This document shows positions 29,773 through 38,879 of a stretch of DNA of 48,476 bases, one piece after another. The notes under the pieces are model-generated. The model did no database searches. It was not told the DNA's origin and worked only from the letters and a program-made list of their open reading frames with translations. This DNA comes from UBA2093 sp044340485 (GTDB lineage: Bacteria; Actinomycetota; Acidimicrobiia; Acidimicrobiales; Ilumatobacteraceae), in contig JBIITN010000015.1 in NCBI GenBank assembly GCA_044340485.1, forward strand, positions 1-48,476, written 5' to 3'. The translations under genes were made by a program, and so were the position numbers. Positions within the stretch are counted from its first letter, which is position 1. Every line of letters starts with the position of its first letter.

Positions 29773-31860
29773 CTAGGGGAATTGAAGGTCTACGGTCTGA
29801 CCGACCAGCGCTGGGTCGAGATCTTTCACGGGCTTTCCATCAATCGACGCTGACTTAAGCTTTTCTTTACGATCACCAGTAATGGTGCCCACGATGAGAC
29901 CCGCGGCCACCAATCGCTCACGTACCTTTTTGACATCGCGATTAATAATCGTTGGGATCAATGTGCCGACCTGACCGCCCGACAATGTGAGTGTCACCGT
30001 GCCGCCGCGAGGTACCTGCGCTCCTGCAACCGGGTCCATCACCGACACAGTCCCAAGAGGAATCGTGGGATGTGGAACGGCATCTGGTAACACGACCGTT
30101 ATCAATCCGAGTTGTGTCAAGGCTTCTGTTGCCGCTTCTGGCGTAGCGCCGGCAAGATCTGGAATCGTGCGCGGTGCTGGCCCAATCGAGACATTGAGAT
30201 TGATGGTTGCGCCTTTCACCAACGAGTCGCCAACTTTGAGCGTGGGTTGATCGGGCACCAGCCACGACACCACGGTACCTACCGGAACATTTTCATCGTG
30301 GATGTCAGTAGTGACGACGACGAGCTGCAACGATTCAATTTGAGCACGCGCTTCGTCAGTAGTTAAGCCAGATACTTCTGTAAGAACAGACAAGGTGGCA
30401 CCTTCTGCTACGTAAATCGTGAGGGTGTCACGCTTGGCGAGTTCCACTCCGGTTGCAGGGTCACTTCGAATAACGCGATCTTTTTCGATGTCGTCACTTC
30501 GCTCATACACAACTCTGATGTCCCAACCATATTTTGAAACTTGGTTACGTGCTTCACCTTCAGTGAGACCTTCGAGAATCGGAACAGGATTCTTTGGATT
30601 TAAGACAGTGTTATACGCAAGAACACCACCACCAACAAACGCAATAATCACAAGGACTGCTACGCCAATGCGTAGCTTCCAGCGTTTTTGTTTGGGTACT
30701 AATTGTTGCGTGGTGGGATCTTCAGCGGCCAACGTCGCTAGCACCGCGGCATCAATTGAAATGGGGCCTGTTTCGTCGCCACCTATTACGAGTGGACCAC
30801 TTGGATCTTTTGCTGCTGGTGGTTGTGGCGGTACCACAACTGGATTCAACGGTTCACTTCCACCAATCGGTGGTGTTGTGCGAATCACGATTGGATCACG
30901 GTCTGCTACTGGTGGCGCCCCAAGCGATGGTGCAACAGTTGGTTCAAACAACATCGAAACACCGACGATGTCAATCGGGGTGGGACGCGGCAATTTCTCG
31001 GCGGCTTGAACAAGAGCCTGACCAAATTCTCTCGGAGTGCACCGTTCTGCCTGGTCAGGTCGTCCTGCGCGCTCTAACACTTGAGCGAGCGCGCCAAAAT
31101 CTGCATTGACCGGCAACAATTTCCCGGCTCGTTGCGCACCTGCAGCATCAGGTGTGTCACCAGCAAATGGGACCTCGCCGGTCATTGCTTCGATCAATGT
31201 CAACGCGAGGGCATACACATCAGATGACGTGGTACGTGATGACCCCTCGAACAACTCAGGGGCACCGTAATTTGCCTGCTCAATTCCCCATGAGTCAGTA
31301 GGGCGCTGGGGAGCACCAAAGCCGACCACGCGTACGCGCCGGTCAAGACCAAAAACAAGTCGCGATGGACGAAGGTCGCCATGGACGATGCCACTACGGG
31401 CGGCTGTGTCGAGGGCCCGACAGACGTCGATTCCTACAACGAGGGCTTGCGACGGAGTGAGGCGTCTGCCTCTGTCGATGAACTCACGTAAGGATCCCCC
31501 GGCCAAGGACTGTCCGATGACATACACGTACCGCTCACCTTCCACAGTGACGTCGCCGTGGTCAAGGATGGTTTCAATCGTGGGATGCGAAAGGCTCATT
31601 GCCACTTGGCACTGACGCTCAAAGCCCTCAAGTGCATCAGACACTGTGGTGGCACCAAGAGCGGGGTCGACCAGACGCTGCAATGGAGTGAGGCGTGCGC
31701 CTAAGACTTCGGTTGTTGACAGGTCGGTGGCGTCAAATTGCATGAGCCCCGAGGCAGCCCCAACGGCAGATGCGTCGCTGCGTACGGCGTCTAGGCGGTA
31801 GCGACCGCCCAGCACAATGCCGACAAAGGCAGTTCCTGGAAAAGACTGAGGTTCGCTCAT
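29773..31860 (-). CDS. Membrane pseudokinase with four extracellular PASTA domains
   Basis: A 695-residue PknB-like architecture: intracellular kinase-like domain (about 21-290), linker with Pro-rich part (about 291-395), one membrane helix (about 397-417) and four PASTA repeats (about 424-486, 490-557, 562-628, 632-694). The key catalytic residues are not conserved. There is no Gly-rich loop, the usual VAIK Lys region reads VLGARLTP, HRDLKPxN reads HGDLRPSR (160-167) and DFG reads GFG (180-182). The alphaC Glu (FERQ) and the APE segment (GAPELFEG) remain. It therefore looks like a pseudokinase that senses peptidoglycan or lipid II and signals by binding partners. I choose ATG 31860; a start at 31911 is less likely. 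An AGGAGGGG lies about 30 bases upstream of the ATG, too far for a normal ribosome site. Confidence 0.88.
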   Translation of the reverse strand: MSEPQSFPGTAFVGIVLGGRYRLDAVRSDASAVGAASGLMQFDATDLSTTEVLGARLTPLQRLVDPALGATTVSDALEGFERQCQVAMSLSHPTIETILDHGDVTVEGERYVYVIGQSLAGGSLREFIDRGRRLTPSQALVVGIDVCRALDTAARSGIVHGDLRPSRLVFGLDRRVRVVGFGAPQRPTDSWGIEQANYGAPELFEGSSRTTSSDVYALALTLIEAMTGEVPFAGDTPDAAGAQRAGKLLPVNADFGALAQVLERAGRPDQAERCTPREFGQALVQAAEKLPRPTPIDIVGVSMLFEPTVAPSLGAPPVADRDPIVIRTTPPIGGSEPLNPVVVPPQPPAAKDPSGPLVIGGDETGPISIDAAVLATLAAEDPTTQQLVPKQKRWKLRIGVAVLVIIAFVGGGVLAYNTVLNPKNPVPILEGLTEGEARNQVSKYGWDIRVVYERSDDIEKDRVIRSDPATGVELAKRDTLTIYVAEGATLSVLTEVSGLTTDEARAQIESLQLVVVTTDIHDENVPVGTVVSWLVPDQPTLKVGDSLVKGATINLNVSIGPAPRTIPDLAGATPEAATEALTQLGLITVVLPDAVPHPTIPLGTVSVMDPVAGAQVPRGGTVTLTLSGGQVGTLIPTIINRDVKKVRERLVAAGLIVGTITGDRKEKLKSASIDGKPVKDLDPALVGQTVDLQFP

Positions 31861-31931
31861 GACCCCGTCGAAACTACCGTTTTTCCCCTCCTGAGGGTGG
31901 GCGGGACCCATTTCAAGGCGAGAATGGGGCC

Positions 31932-32411
31932 ATGTTGACCCGTTCTCGGCGCGAAAGACTGCTGATTAGTGCCGTTGTAGGCGTTGGCCTTGCCCTCATC
32001 ATTGTCGGGTTTAACTCGGCAACGACTGGCCGAGATGCTCAACGCATCCCTGAGGCGATCGAGCGAATGAACCCAGGGCCAAATGATCGCGTGCCACAAC
32101 AGAGCCAAATTGTTGTCGACTTTGTCGAAGGGTATGACGCAACGCTCACCATTGACGATGTTGAATTACCAATTACGCGTCTCGATGAGATCACGGCCGA
32201 AGGCAATGCGCTGAAACCAGGATCGCAAGTCAACATTCCGCCAACGGCAATCTATGACCCGGGCAACTTTGTTATCAGTTTCTTGCCACAACCTGATGCA
32301 CCGTTTGAACGGTGGGAACAGGGTGAGCACGAAGCACTGGTGCGGTACTGGAAAATTGAAGATGGGCCGTCAGCGGCGCGATCATTTCGTTGGACGTTCG
32401 TTGCGAACTAA
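31932..32411 (+). CDS. Membrane-anchored extracytoplasmic protein of unknown function
   Basis: A 159-residue protein with a basic N-terminus (RSRRERL) and one hydrophobic helix (about 11-28). A mostly beta domain follows, including SQIVVDFVEGYDATLTIDDV and NFVISFLPQPD and ending SFRWTFVAN, which could be an Ig-like fold. It is probably anchored in the membrane and faces outside. It is divergent from the PASTA pseudokinase, with 71 bases between the starts, so a shared role in envelope sensing is possible but unproven. GAGAAT lies 6 bases before the ATG and may be a -10 box. Confidence 0.72.
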   Translation: MLTRSRRERLLISAVVGVGLALIIVGFNSATTGRDAQRIPEAIERMNPGPNDRVPQQSQIVVDFVEGYDATLTIDDVELPITRLDEITAEGNALKPGSQVNIPPTAIYDPGNFVISFLPQPDAPFERWEQGEHEALVRYWKIEDGPSAARSFRWTFVAN

Positions 32412-32421
32412 TTACTTGTCA

Positions 32422-34518
32422 CTAACGAGCGGGTAACTCACCTGTCGTCAGCAGATGCTCGAATCCTTCTTCGTCCAGTACAGGAATACCAAGTTGTTCT
32501 GCCTTGGTTAATTTGCTGGCGCCGGGAGCCTCTCCCACTACAACTGCAAACGTCTTTGCACTCACACTGCCAGGGCTCTTCCCACCACGATCTTTAATGG
32601 CGATTTCAGCACCCTCACGCGAATAGTTCGCAAGAGTTCCCGTAACAACAATTGCTTTACCCTCCAACGTCTGCGGTGCATCGCTCACTTGAACATTGCC
32701 AAAGTCGACACCAGCAACGCGAAGTTTTTCGATGATTTTTCGGTTGGCTGGTTTGTCAAACCATGAACGTATTGAGGCCGCAATAATTGCACCGACACCG
32801 TCAACGTTCGACAACTCCTCAGAAGATGCGTTCGCTATTGCATCCAAGGAACCAAAACGTCGCGCGAGAGCCTCGGAGGCTGCAGGACCAAGATTCTTAA
32901 TACCTAACGCGGTGAGCAGTTTCGGTAGCGGACGAGTCTTTGATTGTGCAATACCGTCAATAAGGTTTTGTGCTCCTTTTTCAGCAAAGCCTTCCAACGT
33001 GAGCAACTGCTCAACTGTGAGCGCGTACAAATCTCCGACGTCTTCAACAAGTTCCGCTTCTGACAACGCAAACACCGTACGTTCACCAAGACCTTCGATA
33101 TCCATTGCGCCTCGTGACGCAAAATAAATGATGCGTTGATCACGCTGGAACGGACACGTTGGTTCAACACAACGTGTGTCTGCAACCCCCTCTTCTTTGA
33201 CAAGAGTGGATTTCACAGGACATGGACATGTTGCAGGAAACTCCCACGCCTTCGTGCCCTTTGGTCTTTTTGCAAGAACCGGACCGACAACTTCAGGGAT
33301 GACGTCGCCAGCTTTACGCACCACCACCGTGTCACCTGGTCGCACATCTTTGAGTGCCACTTGATCACGGTTATGAAGCGTGGCCATGCCGACGGTGGAA
33401 CCGCCCACAAAAACCGGTTCAAGAACAGCAAAAGGTGTGGCACGTCCGGTGCGTCCAATCGACACTTGAATGTCGCGCAAAATTGTGTTTCGTTCTTCAG
33501 GTGGAAACTTAAACGCGATCGCCCAACGTGGTGCTCGCGACGTCACACCTAAAAGTTCGCGTTGTGCCAAGTTGTTCACCTTCACTACAACGCCATCAAT
33601 TTCATACGGGAGTGTGTGGCGCTGCTCTTGCCAGTGGTGGCAATACGCAAGAACCTCGTCAAGCGAGCCAACCACGCGAATGTTTGGATTGACAGCGAAT
33701 CCAAGTGACGCCAGGTACTCGAGGGTTTCGAAGTGTTCAGTGAAGTTAGGTGTCCCCTTCACTTCTCCCAATTGATACGACCAGATCGACAAATTGCGAC
33801 TGGCAGTGACGCGAGCATCCTTCTGGCGCAAACTTCCCGCGCCTGCATTTCGGGGGTTGACGGGAACAGATACTGGGGCGCGTCCCTCTGCAGCGCGTTC
33901 TCTATTTTCTTCTTCTTTTTCGGCCTTGAATTTTTCGAATGCAGCAAATGGCATGTATACCTCACCGCGTACTTCCAACACGTCGGGAAGTGATGACTTC
34001 TTCTGCGAAGCACCTTTCAACTGAAATGACTTTGGTACGTCTGTAATAGTCGCAACATTTGCGGTGACGTCTTCTCCAACTCGTCCATCGCCACGTGTCG
34101 CAGCCTGCACAAAAGAGCCGCCTTCATACCGCATGCTGATCGCGAGACCATCAATTTTCAGCTCGCACACATACGAGACGTCTGCGGCACCCCCGTTAGC
34201 AGCGAGGCCTTTGATGACACGCTCACCCCATGCACGAAGCTCATCCTCATCCATCGCGTTATCGAGACTCATCATCGCCACGGCGTGTGTGACTGGAGAA
34301 AACGTGGTGGCAGATCCAGCACCGACAATTTCCGTTGGAGATTGTGCGTCAACGAGTTCGGGGTGACGTTCTTCTAACTCGCGAAGACGACGAACCAACT
34401 CGTCATATTCGGCATCACTAATTTCTGGCGCGTCGTGCGAGTAGTACAACTCGTTATGGTGGCGAATCTCGGCGCGGATCTGTTCAATCTCTTTTTTAGC
34501 GGGGGGTGTGCGTGCCAC
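32422..34518 (-). CDS. ligA: NAD+-dependent DNA ligase LigA
   Basis: A 698-residue DNA ligase. The Ia domain HHNELYYSHDAPEISDAEYD takes NAD+. The adenylated Lys121 is in YVCELKIDGLAISMRYEGG. The OB fold follows, then a Zn finger with Cys in CPCPVKS and CVEPTCPF, helix-hairpin-helix repeats and a C-terminal BRCT domain (about 615-698, KAIVVTGTLANYSREGAEIA). The start is GTG 34518, 7 bases after a TAGGTT box, suggesting a leaderless mRNA inside the end of the preceding MetE-like gene. The MetE-like/ligA order matches that in mycobacteria. Confidence 0.96.
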   Translation of the reverse strand: MARTPPAKKEIEQIRAEIRHHNELYYSHDAPEISDAEYDELVRRLRELEERHPELVDAQSPTEIVGAGSATTFSPVTHAVAMMSLDNAMDEDELRAWGERVIKGLAANGGAADVSYVCELKIDGLAISMRYEGGSFVQAATRGDGRVGEDVTANVATITDVPKSFQLKGASQKKSSLPDVLEVRGEVYMPFAAFEKFKAEKEEENRERAAEGRAPVSVPVNPRNAGAGSLRQKDARVTASRNLSIWSYQLGEVKGTPNFTEHFETLEYLASLGFAVNPNIRVVGSLDEVLAYCHHWQEQRHTLPYEIDGVVVKVNNLAQRELLGVTSRAPRWAIAFKFPPEERNTILRDIQVSIGRTGRATPFAVLEPVFVGGSTVGMATLHNRDQVALKDVRPGDTVVVRKAGDVIPEVVGPVLAKRPKGTKAWEFPATCPCPVKSTLVKEEGVADTRCVEPTCPFQRDQRIIYFASRGAMDIEGLGERTVFALSEAELVEDVGDLYALTVEQLLTLEGFAEKGAQNLIDGIAQSKTRPLPKLLTALGIKNLGPAASEALARRFGSLDAIANASSEELSNVDGVGAIIAASIRSWFDKPANRKIIEKLRVAGVDFGNVQVSDAPQTLEGKAIVVTGTLANYSREGAEIAIKDRGGKSPGSVSAKTFAVVVGEAPGASKLTKAEQLGIPVLDEEGFEHLLTTGELPAR

Positions 34519-34525
34519 AGCCACC

Positions 34526-34531
34526 AACCTA
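34526..34531 (-). promoter_or_regulatory. -10 box for a leaderless ligA mRNA
   Basis: TAGGTT on the minus strand lies 7 bases before the ligA GTG and overlaps the stop codon of the MetE-like gene. A weak TTGGCG stands 15 bases further up. Confidence 0.45.
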
Positions 34532-35542
34532 CTGAACGCCGTATTCCGCCAAGCGCGTTGACAGCACATTCACATGTGTAAAGACCTGCTCTGCCAATGC
34601 TTCTGTGTGGTTGCCAAGACCACACACCGGAGTGATAACGCTGTGAGCGTGCAACAGGTCTGCATCGACTCCCTGCGTAATCAGATGTGCCCACATCTCA
34701 CGCAATGTGCGCCATGATCGTTCCGGGCTAGAAGCGATAGGGCCATCGGTGCGCACCGCACCCCATGCGATGCGACCACCTAATACGAGGTGTTCACTGA
34801 TCCGTCGCGCAGACGACATGAGATCAGCTACTTCGTCTGTGTTCGAGGAACTTGGAACCGGCACTGACAACACTTGTGCACCTGTTGACAACAGTGCGTT
34901 CCAATCGGTCCGTGCACAACAGTGCAGTCCCGACCAATTGTCATCATCGACCACCGCCAGGGCACCAGAAATCACATCGAGGACATCGTCGACTGCGATT
35001 GGGAAATCACTAGAGAACGCCTCGTGTGCCATTGGCTCATCTAACACGATGACTTGTGTTGCTTGCGGACACGCACGTGCGATGGTGTCTTCCAAGACGC
35101 GCATGTGCGAGCGAATGACCTTGAGTGCTAGTTGAAATGCAAAGCGGGACTCAAGGCCAACACGAACCAAAACCGCACCGAGTGTGATCGGACCAACAAA
35201 TTGCCATTTCACAATCGACGGTTGTGGATGCTCAACGATTGATGAAAGAAAAGTTGAAAAACCACCAAAGGCTTCATGAAACAAATCTGTCTCCACTGGC
35301 CCATCAAGATCGACTCGCGCAATATCGACGTTGATGCCGCCGTATTGTCCTAAGGACACGCCATCAATTCCAATGAGTGCCTGTGCAACCATTAATTCAG
35401 ATGGTGACCGACGTGGCAACGAAGGAATCGTGGGGATAGTTGTTGCGCGCCACGAAAAATCAATTGCGTCAGCTGCGCGACGATGCGGAAGGCTTCCGAC
35501 CGCAAATGACGCACCAGGACGAAGCTGCTCATCGTGTGCCAT
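34529..35542 (-). CDS. MetE C-terminal-like protein (cobalamin-independent methionine synthase family)
   Basis: A 337-residue protein of the UROD/MetE-like superfamily that has only the catalytic barrel of MetE, not the N-terminal half of the about 750-residue enzyme. Zinc-ligand candidates are His and Cys in SGLHCCARTDW and Cys in PVCGLGNHTE near the C-terminus, at spacing like the MetE zinc site. GSLPHRRAADAI near the start resembles the family start GSxP. The methyl donor is unknown; short MetE homologs often take a corrinoid protein instead of folate. A gene of this kind stands beside ligA in mycobacteria too. Its ATG has TAGCCA 6 bases upstream. Confidence 0.85.
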   Translation of the reverse strand: MAHDEQLRPGASFAVGSLPHRRAADAIDFSWRATTIPTIPSLPRRSPSELMVAQALIGIDGVSLGQYGGINVDIARVDLDGPVETDLFHEAFGGFSTFLSSIVEHPQPSIVKWQFVGPITLGAVLVRVGLESRFAFQLALKVIRSHMRVLEDTIARACPQATQVIVLDEPMAHEAFSSDFPIAVDDVLDVISGALAVVDDDNWSGLHCCARTDWNALLSTGAQVLSVPVPSSSNTDEVADLMSSARRISEHLVLGGRIAWGAVRTDGPIASSPERSWRTLREMWAHLITQGVDADLLHAHSVITPVCGLGNHTEALAEQVFTHVNVLSTRLAEYGVQ

Positions 35543-35619
35543 TCCTATTGGCTAGCACCGCATTTCCTCACACGGCGAGCCGAAACACGTGTTCACACAT
35601 TCGTTAAAACATTGGTTGC

Positions 35620-36534
35620 ATGTTGTTCGCACTGGGGTTGATACGGCAGGCTACGAGGGTGGAAAAAGCCCCATCTGCTCAACTGTTTCTGTGGATGGCG
35701 CGTCTCTCGTGGCTAGTGGTCGCACTATGTGCACCCTGGTGGTCACTTGCCGACGAACGTTCAACTGCGGTGTCCGTTGTGTTGCAGGCATGGGGATGGG
35801 GCGTATGGCTGCTCGTCGCCGCAGCACTGCTTGTTCCAACTCCAGCATCCCTCACGGCCATACGCATCACCATTCCCGTAGTGGTTGTGCAATCAATCGC
35901 AGTCATTTGGCATGGAGATCCCACCCAAAATTCATTTCTTCAGGCATGTGCCGTTGCGGGAGCAGTCGTCACGTGGCGCCTCGCGCATCATCAAATTCTC
36001 GTTGACGACATGGTCCAGGGCGGCGCATATGGTCAAGAGATCCGCTTTGCGTTGCGCACACCATGGCCACATGTTCTTCCTGCAATCGTTGCGTGGTTGT
36101 TGTTTGTCGGCTCATTAACTATTGGCACGTTGTTTCTCGCTGCACAGCAATGGATTGCAGGAATCATCCTCACAGCAATTGGTCTTGCTCTCGTTCGCAC
36201 CGTTCCAAAACGTGTTCACCGTCTCGCGCGGCGCTGGCTCGTTCTTGTTCCTGCTGGAATCGTGATTCACGATCACATGGTGCTCGCTGAGACAATGATG
36301 TTGCGTCGACACAACATCACTTTCGTCAATGTTGCTAATCAACCAGGCGAAGAAGCCGACCTCACCGGTGGCGTGCTTGGATCACGACTCGTCATTGGTG
36401 CTCGCAACGCAGACAAAGTGATTCTCACTCCGATTGCTGCTCGCATGCTGAAAACAGGCGAGGCCCTGCATGTGCAGTCGTTTGCAATTGCCCCACGCCG
36501 ACGCGACGCTGCGTATGCGGTACTGAGTAGTTAA
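35620..36534 (+). CDS. Polytopic membrane protein of unknown function with PH-like C-terminal part
   Basis: A 304-residue protein. Hydrophobic segments at about 25-42, 52-71, 76-94 and 106-120, then a pair at about 153-190, make a membrane domain. The cytoplasmic C-terminal third (about 200-304), starting RRWLVLVPAGIVIHDHMV, looks like a small beta-rich domain of PH type. I do not recognise the family beyond its being an actinobacterial style. It shares its stop with the convergent mnmA gene: the two TAA codons overlap in TTAA at 36531-36534. Confidence 0.75.
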   Translation: MLFALGLIRQATRVEKAPSAQLFLWMARLSWLVVALCAPWWSLADERSTAVSVVLQAWGWGVWLLVAAALLVPTPASLTAIRITIPVVVVQSIAVIWHGDPTQNSFLQACAVAGAVVTWRLAHHQILVDDMVQGGAYGQEIRFALRTPWPHVLPAIVAWLLFVGSLTIGTLFLAAQQWIAGIILTAIGLALVRTVPKRVHRLARRWLVLVPAGIVIHDHMVLAETMMLRRHNITFVNVANQPGEEADLTGGVLGSRLVIGARNADKVILTPIAARMLKTGEALHVQSFAIAPRRRDAAYAVLSS

Positions 36535-37586
36535 CTAACTATTCCGCCGCCGAGAACATAGGTATCTGTTTCGTCGTACCACACCACCGACTGGCCAGGC
36601 GCAATGCGTCGCTCAGGGTGTTGCCATTCCAAAACATATCCCATGTCATCGTGACGCAACGTCGCATCTGCACGAGCACCGTGTGCACTCCCCTGTACCA
36701 GCACATGGGTGTCCACCATGTTTTGCGCATCAGACTGATGCGGCCAAGAAAGCCCCGACACTCTCGTGTGCGTTACGAGCAAATCTTCGTCACTGCCGAC
36801 TACAACTTTTTGTCCGGCAACATCGACGTCAACTACATATCGCTTGTCGCCGCCACCCAAGTTCAATCCGCGTCGCTGACCAATTGTGACTAACTCAACG
36901 GCCTGCACAGAACCAGCATGTCGACCATCGGTATCAACAACATCTGCAGGACGAAACTCGATGCGCTGTCCGAGGAATCCCTCGCGTCCTACTGTCGACC
37001 CAATAAAACACACGTCTTGGCTGTCGGGTTTGGTTGCAGTACGCAGTCCGGCTTCTTGTGCAACAGATCGCACTTCAGACTTTTGCATGTGTCCGACCGG
37101 GAACAACACGTACGCGAGGTCATCCTCTGACAACATGTGCACCACGTAACTCTGATCTTTTTTGGTGTCAGCACCGCGTGTTACTCGCAACATTCCGTTG
37201 CTGTCTGGTTCGATGCGCGCATGATGGCCGGTAGCGACAGCATCAAAGCCGAGCAAGCGACCACGCTCAATAAGACGATCAAATTTAAGGTGACGATTGC
37301 ACTCGATACAGGGGTTTGGAGTCACCCCATTGACATGCGCATTCACATATGGTGCAACAACGTGTTCATTGAAGTCATCAGAGAAGTTGAAAACCAAATG
37401 GTCAATATTGAGTTGCTGTGCGACACGACGCGCATCGTCAACATCGGACACCGAACAGCACCCCGTGTCGCTTTCGCCGCCCCACAGACGCATGGTCACG
37501 CCGGTGACATCGTGACCTTCACACTGCAACACCAAGGCAGCGGCGGATGAATCAACACCGCCGCTCATTGCAAGGAGCACTTTCAT
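36531..37586 (-). CDS. mnmA: tRNA-specific 2-thiouridylase MnmA
   Basis: A 351-residue enzyme that thiolates U34 of the Lys, Glu and Gln tRNAs. It has the PP-loop SGGVDS (8-13), the first catalytic Cys93 in NPCIECNRHLKF and the second Cys193 in DSQDVCFIG. The length is normal. Its ATG overlaps the stop of the cysteine desulfurase gene (ATGA). That neighbour would supply the sulfur, as in the iscS/mnmA pair of mycobacteria. Confidence 0.96.
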   Translation of the reverse strand: MKVLLAMSGGVDSSAAALVLQCEGHDVTGVTMRLWGGESDTGCCSVSDVDDARRVAQQLNIDHLVFNFSDDFNEHVVAPYVNAHVNGVTPNPCIECNRHLKFDRLIERGRLLGFDAVATGHHARIEPDSNGMLRVTRGADTKKDQSYVVHMLSEDDLAYVLFPVGHMQKSEVRSVAQEAGLRTATKPDSQDVCFIGSTVGREGFLGQRIEFRPADVVDTDGRHAGSVQAVELVTIGQRRGLNLGGGDKRYVVDVDVAGQKVVVGSDEDLLVTHTRVSGLSWPHQSDAQNMVDTHVLVQGSAHGARADATLRHDDMGYVLEWQHPERRIAPGQSVVWYDETDTYVLGGGIVS

Positions 37587-38782
37587 GACGCTTCGACCCC
37601 CGACTTTGCACGTGGACGTGTCTTTCCCGACATTGACTGTATGTATTTCACTGACGATGTGATTGCGGCAATGGCTCGATCAATGTCATTTTGTGTCGTG
37701 GTGTGACCAAGGCTTAAACGCAACGCCCCTTTTGCACGTTCTGTTTCAACACCCATCGCTGCGAGGACATGCGATGGCTCCATCGCCCCACTTGCACAAG
37801 CCGATGCAGCCGAAGCGCACACGTCTTCTTTATCTAAAAGAAACAGCAATGGCTCGCTTTCGATACCGGACAAACACATGTGCGCAATACCAGCAACAGA
37901 GGAACCATTTGACAACGTCGCATGCGCGCATGGCACTTGTGATGTGATTTGCTCGACTAAGTAATCGCGTAATGCGCGTAACCGTGCCACTTCACTTGCT
38001 CGATGTTCGTGAGTCACTGAAAGCGCGACAGCCGTTCCGACAATGCCCGCGACATTGTGAGTTCCACTTCGACGATCACGTTCTTGTCCACCGCCAAATA
38101 TGAGGGGCTCTACATGCACGCCATCGCGTACCACCATGATGCCCATCCCCTTCGGCCCGCCAAATTTATGAGCCGACAAAGTCAGCACATCCACATGTGG
38201 CCACACTTCCCGGAGATCGAGCCAACATGCGGCCTGAACGGCATCTGTGTGCATAACCGCGTCTGGACATGTGCGACGTACTGCACGACTTACTTCAACA
38301 ATGTCAGTGATGGCGCCGATTTCGTTGTTGACTGCCATTGCTGACACCACTGAGACGTTGTCGGTGCCTCGCAACGTTTCCCTCAGAGCAACCGGATCTA
38401 AAACACCATGTGCAGTGACGGGCAACACCACGCCATTCACATGCTCAACACAATGCAACACGGCATGATGTTCTGCAGCCGAACACACTGCCACTCCACC
38501 ATTTCGACGAACTGCGCCAAGGATTGCTGTGTTTGCACCCTCAGTGCCGCCCGAGGTGAACACAATTTCACCCGGCGAACAACCAATTGCATCTGCGACC
38601 ATGTCGCGTGCTTCATCAATGACTTTTCGTACTTCACGTGCAAACCGATGGGACCCAGACGGATTTGCATACGCCACGTCATAAAACGGCTCCATTGCAA
38701 TACGTGCTTCATGACGCAATGGCGATGTCGCAGCGTGGTCGAGATACACATACTCTCGACGCGGAGCGGGCTGCAATGACAT
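37583..38782 (-). CDS. Cysteine desulfurase (IscS/NifS family)
   Basis: A 399-residue class V aminotransferase-fold enzyme. It takes sulfur from cysteine as a persulfide. PLP Lys206 lies in LSAHKFGGPKG, the persulfide Cys329 in SAASACASGAMEPSHVL, and YLDHAATSPL marks the N-terminus. It feeds MnmA, encoded next with ATGA overlap, and perhaps Fe-S assembly. The ATG lacks a Shine-Dalgarno; a TAGCCT box (38789-38794) ends 6 bases upstream, so the mRNA is probably leaderless. Confidence 0.94.
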   Translation of the reverse strand: MSLQPAPRREYVYLDHAATSPLRHEARIAMEPFYDVAYANPSGSHRFAREVRKVIDEARDMVADAIGCSPGEIVFTSGGTEGANTAILGAVRRNGGVAVCSAAEHHAVLHCVEHVNGVVLPVTAHGVLDPVALRETLRGTDNVSVVSAMAVNNEIGAITDIVEVSRAVRRTCPDAVMHTDAVQAACWLDLREVWPHVDVLTLSAHKFGGPKGMGIMVVRDGVHVEPLIFGGGQERDRRSGTHNVAGIVGTAVALSVTHEHRASEVARLRALRDYLVEQITSQVPCAHATLSNGSSVAGIAHMCLSGIESEPLLFLLDKEDVCASAASACASGAMEPSHVLAAMGVETERAKGALRLSLGHTTTQNDIDRAIAAITSSVKYIQSMSGKTRPRAKSGVEAS

Positions 38783-38788
38783 ATCTTC

Positions 38789-38794
38789 AGGCTA
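38789..38794 (-). promoter_or_regulatory. -10 box for a leaderless cysteine desulfurase mRNA
   Basis: TAGCCT on the minus strand, 6 bases before the ATG. It is the third exact copy of this hexamer at this position in the window, after greA and nadA. Confidence 0.5.
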
Positions 38795-38879
38795 CCGAGA
38801 TAGCAAAACGCTTGTGAGGAACGAGTAATTGGCCCCACAACATGGTCTACTGGTCGACGTGAATAGGGACCAGCACGAT

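Noticed and set aside
30419..31009. Open frame of 196 codons antisense to the PASTA protein
   Set aside because: Shadow of the repetitive Pro/Gly/Val coding sequence; low-complexity translation.
29773..31860. Calling the PASTA protein an active Ser/Thr kinase
   Set aside because: The residues for ATP and metal binding (VAIK Lys, catalytic-loop Asn, DFG Asp) are replaced.
31861..31911. PASTA protein start at 31911
   Set aside because: The added 17 residues have no ribosome site, and the ATG at 31860 gives an N-terminus closer to the kinase-like domain.
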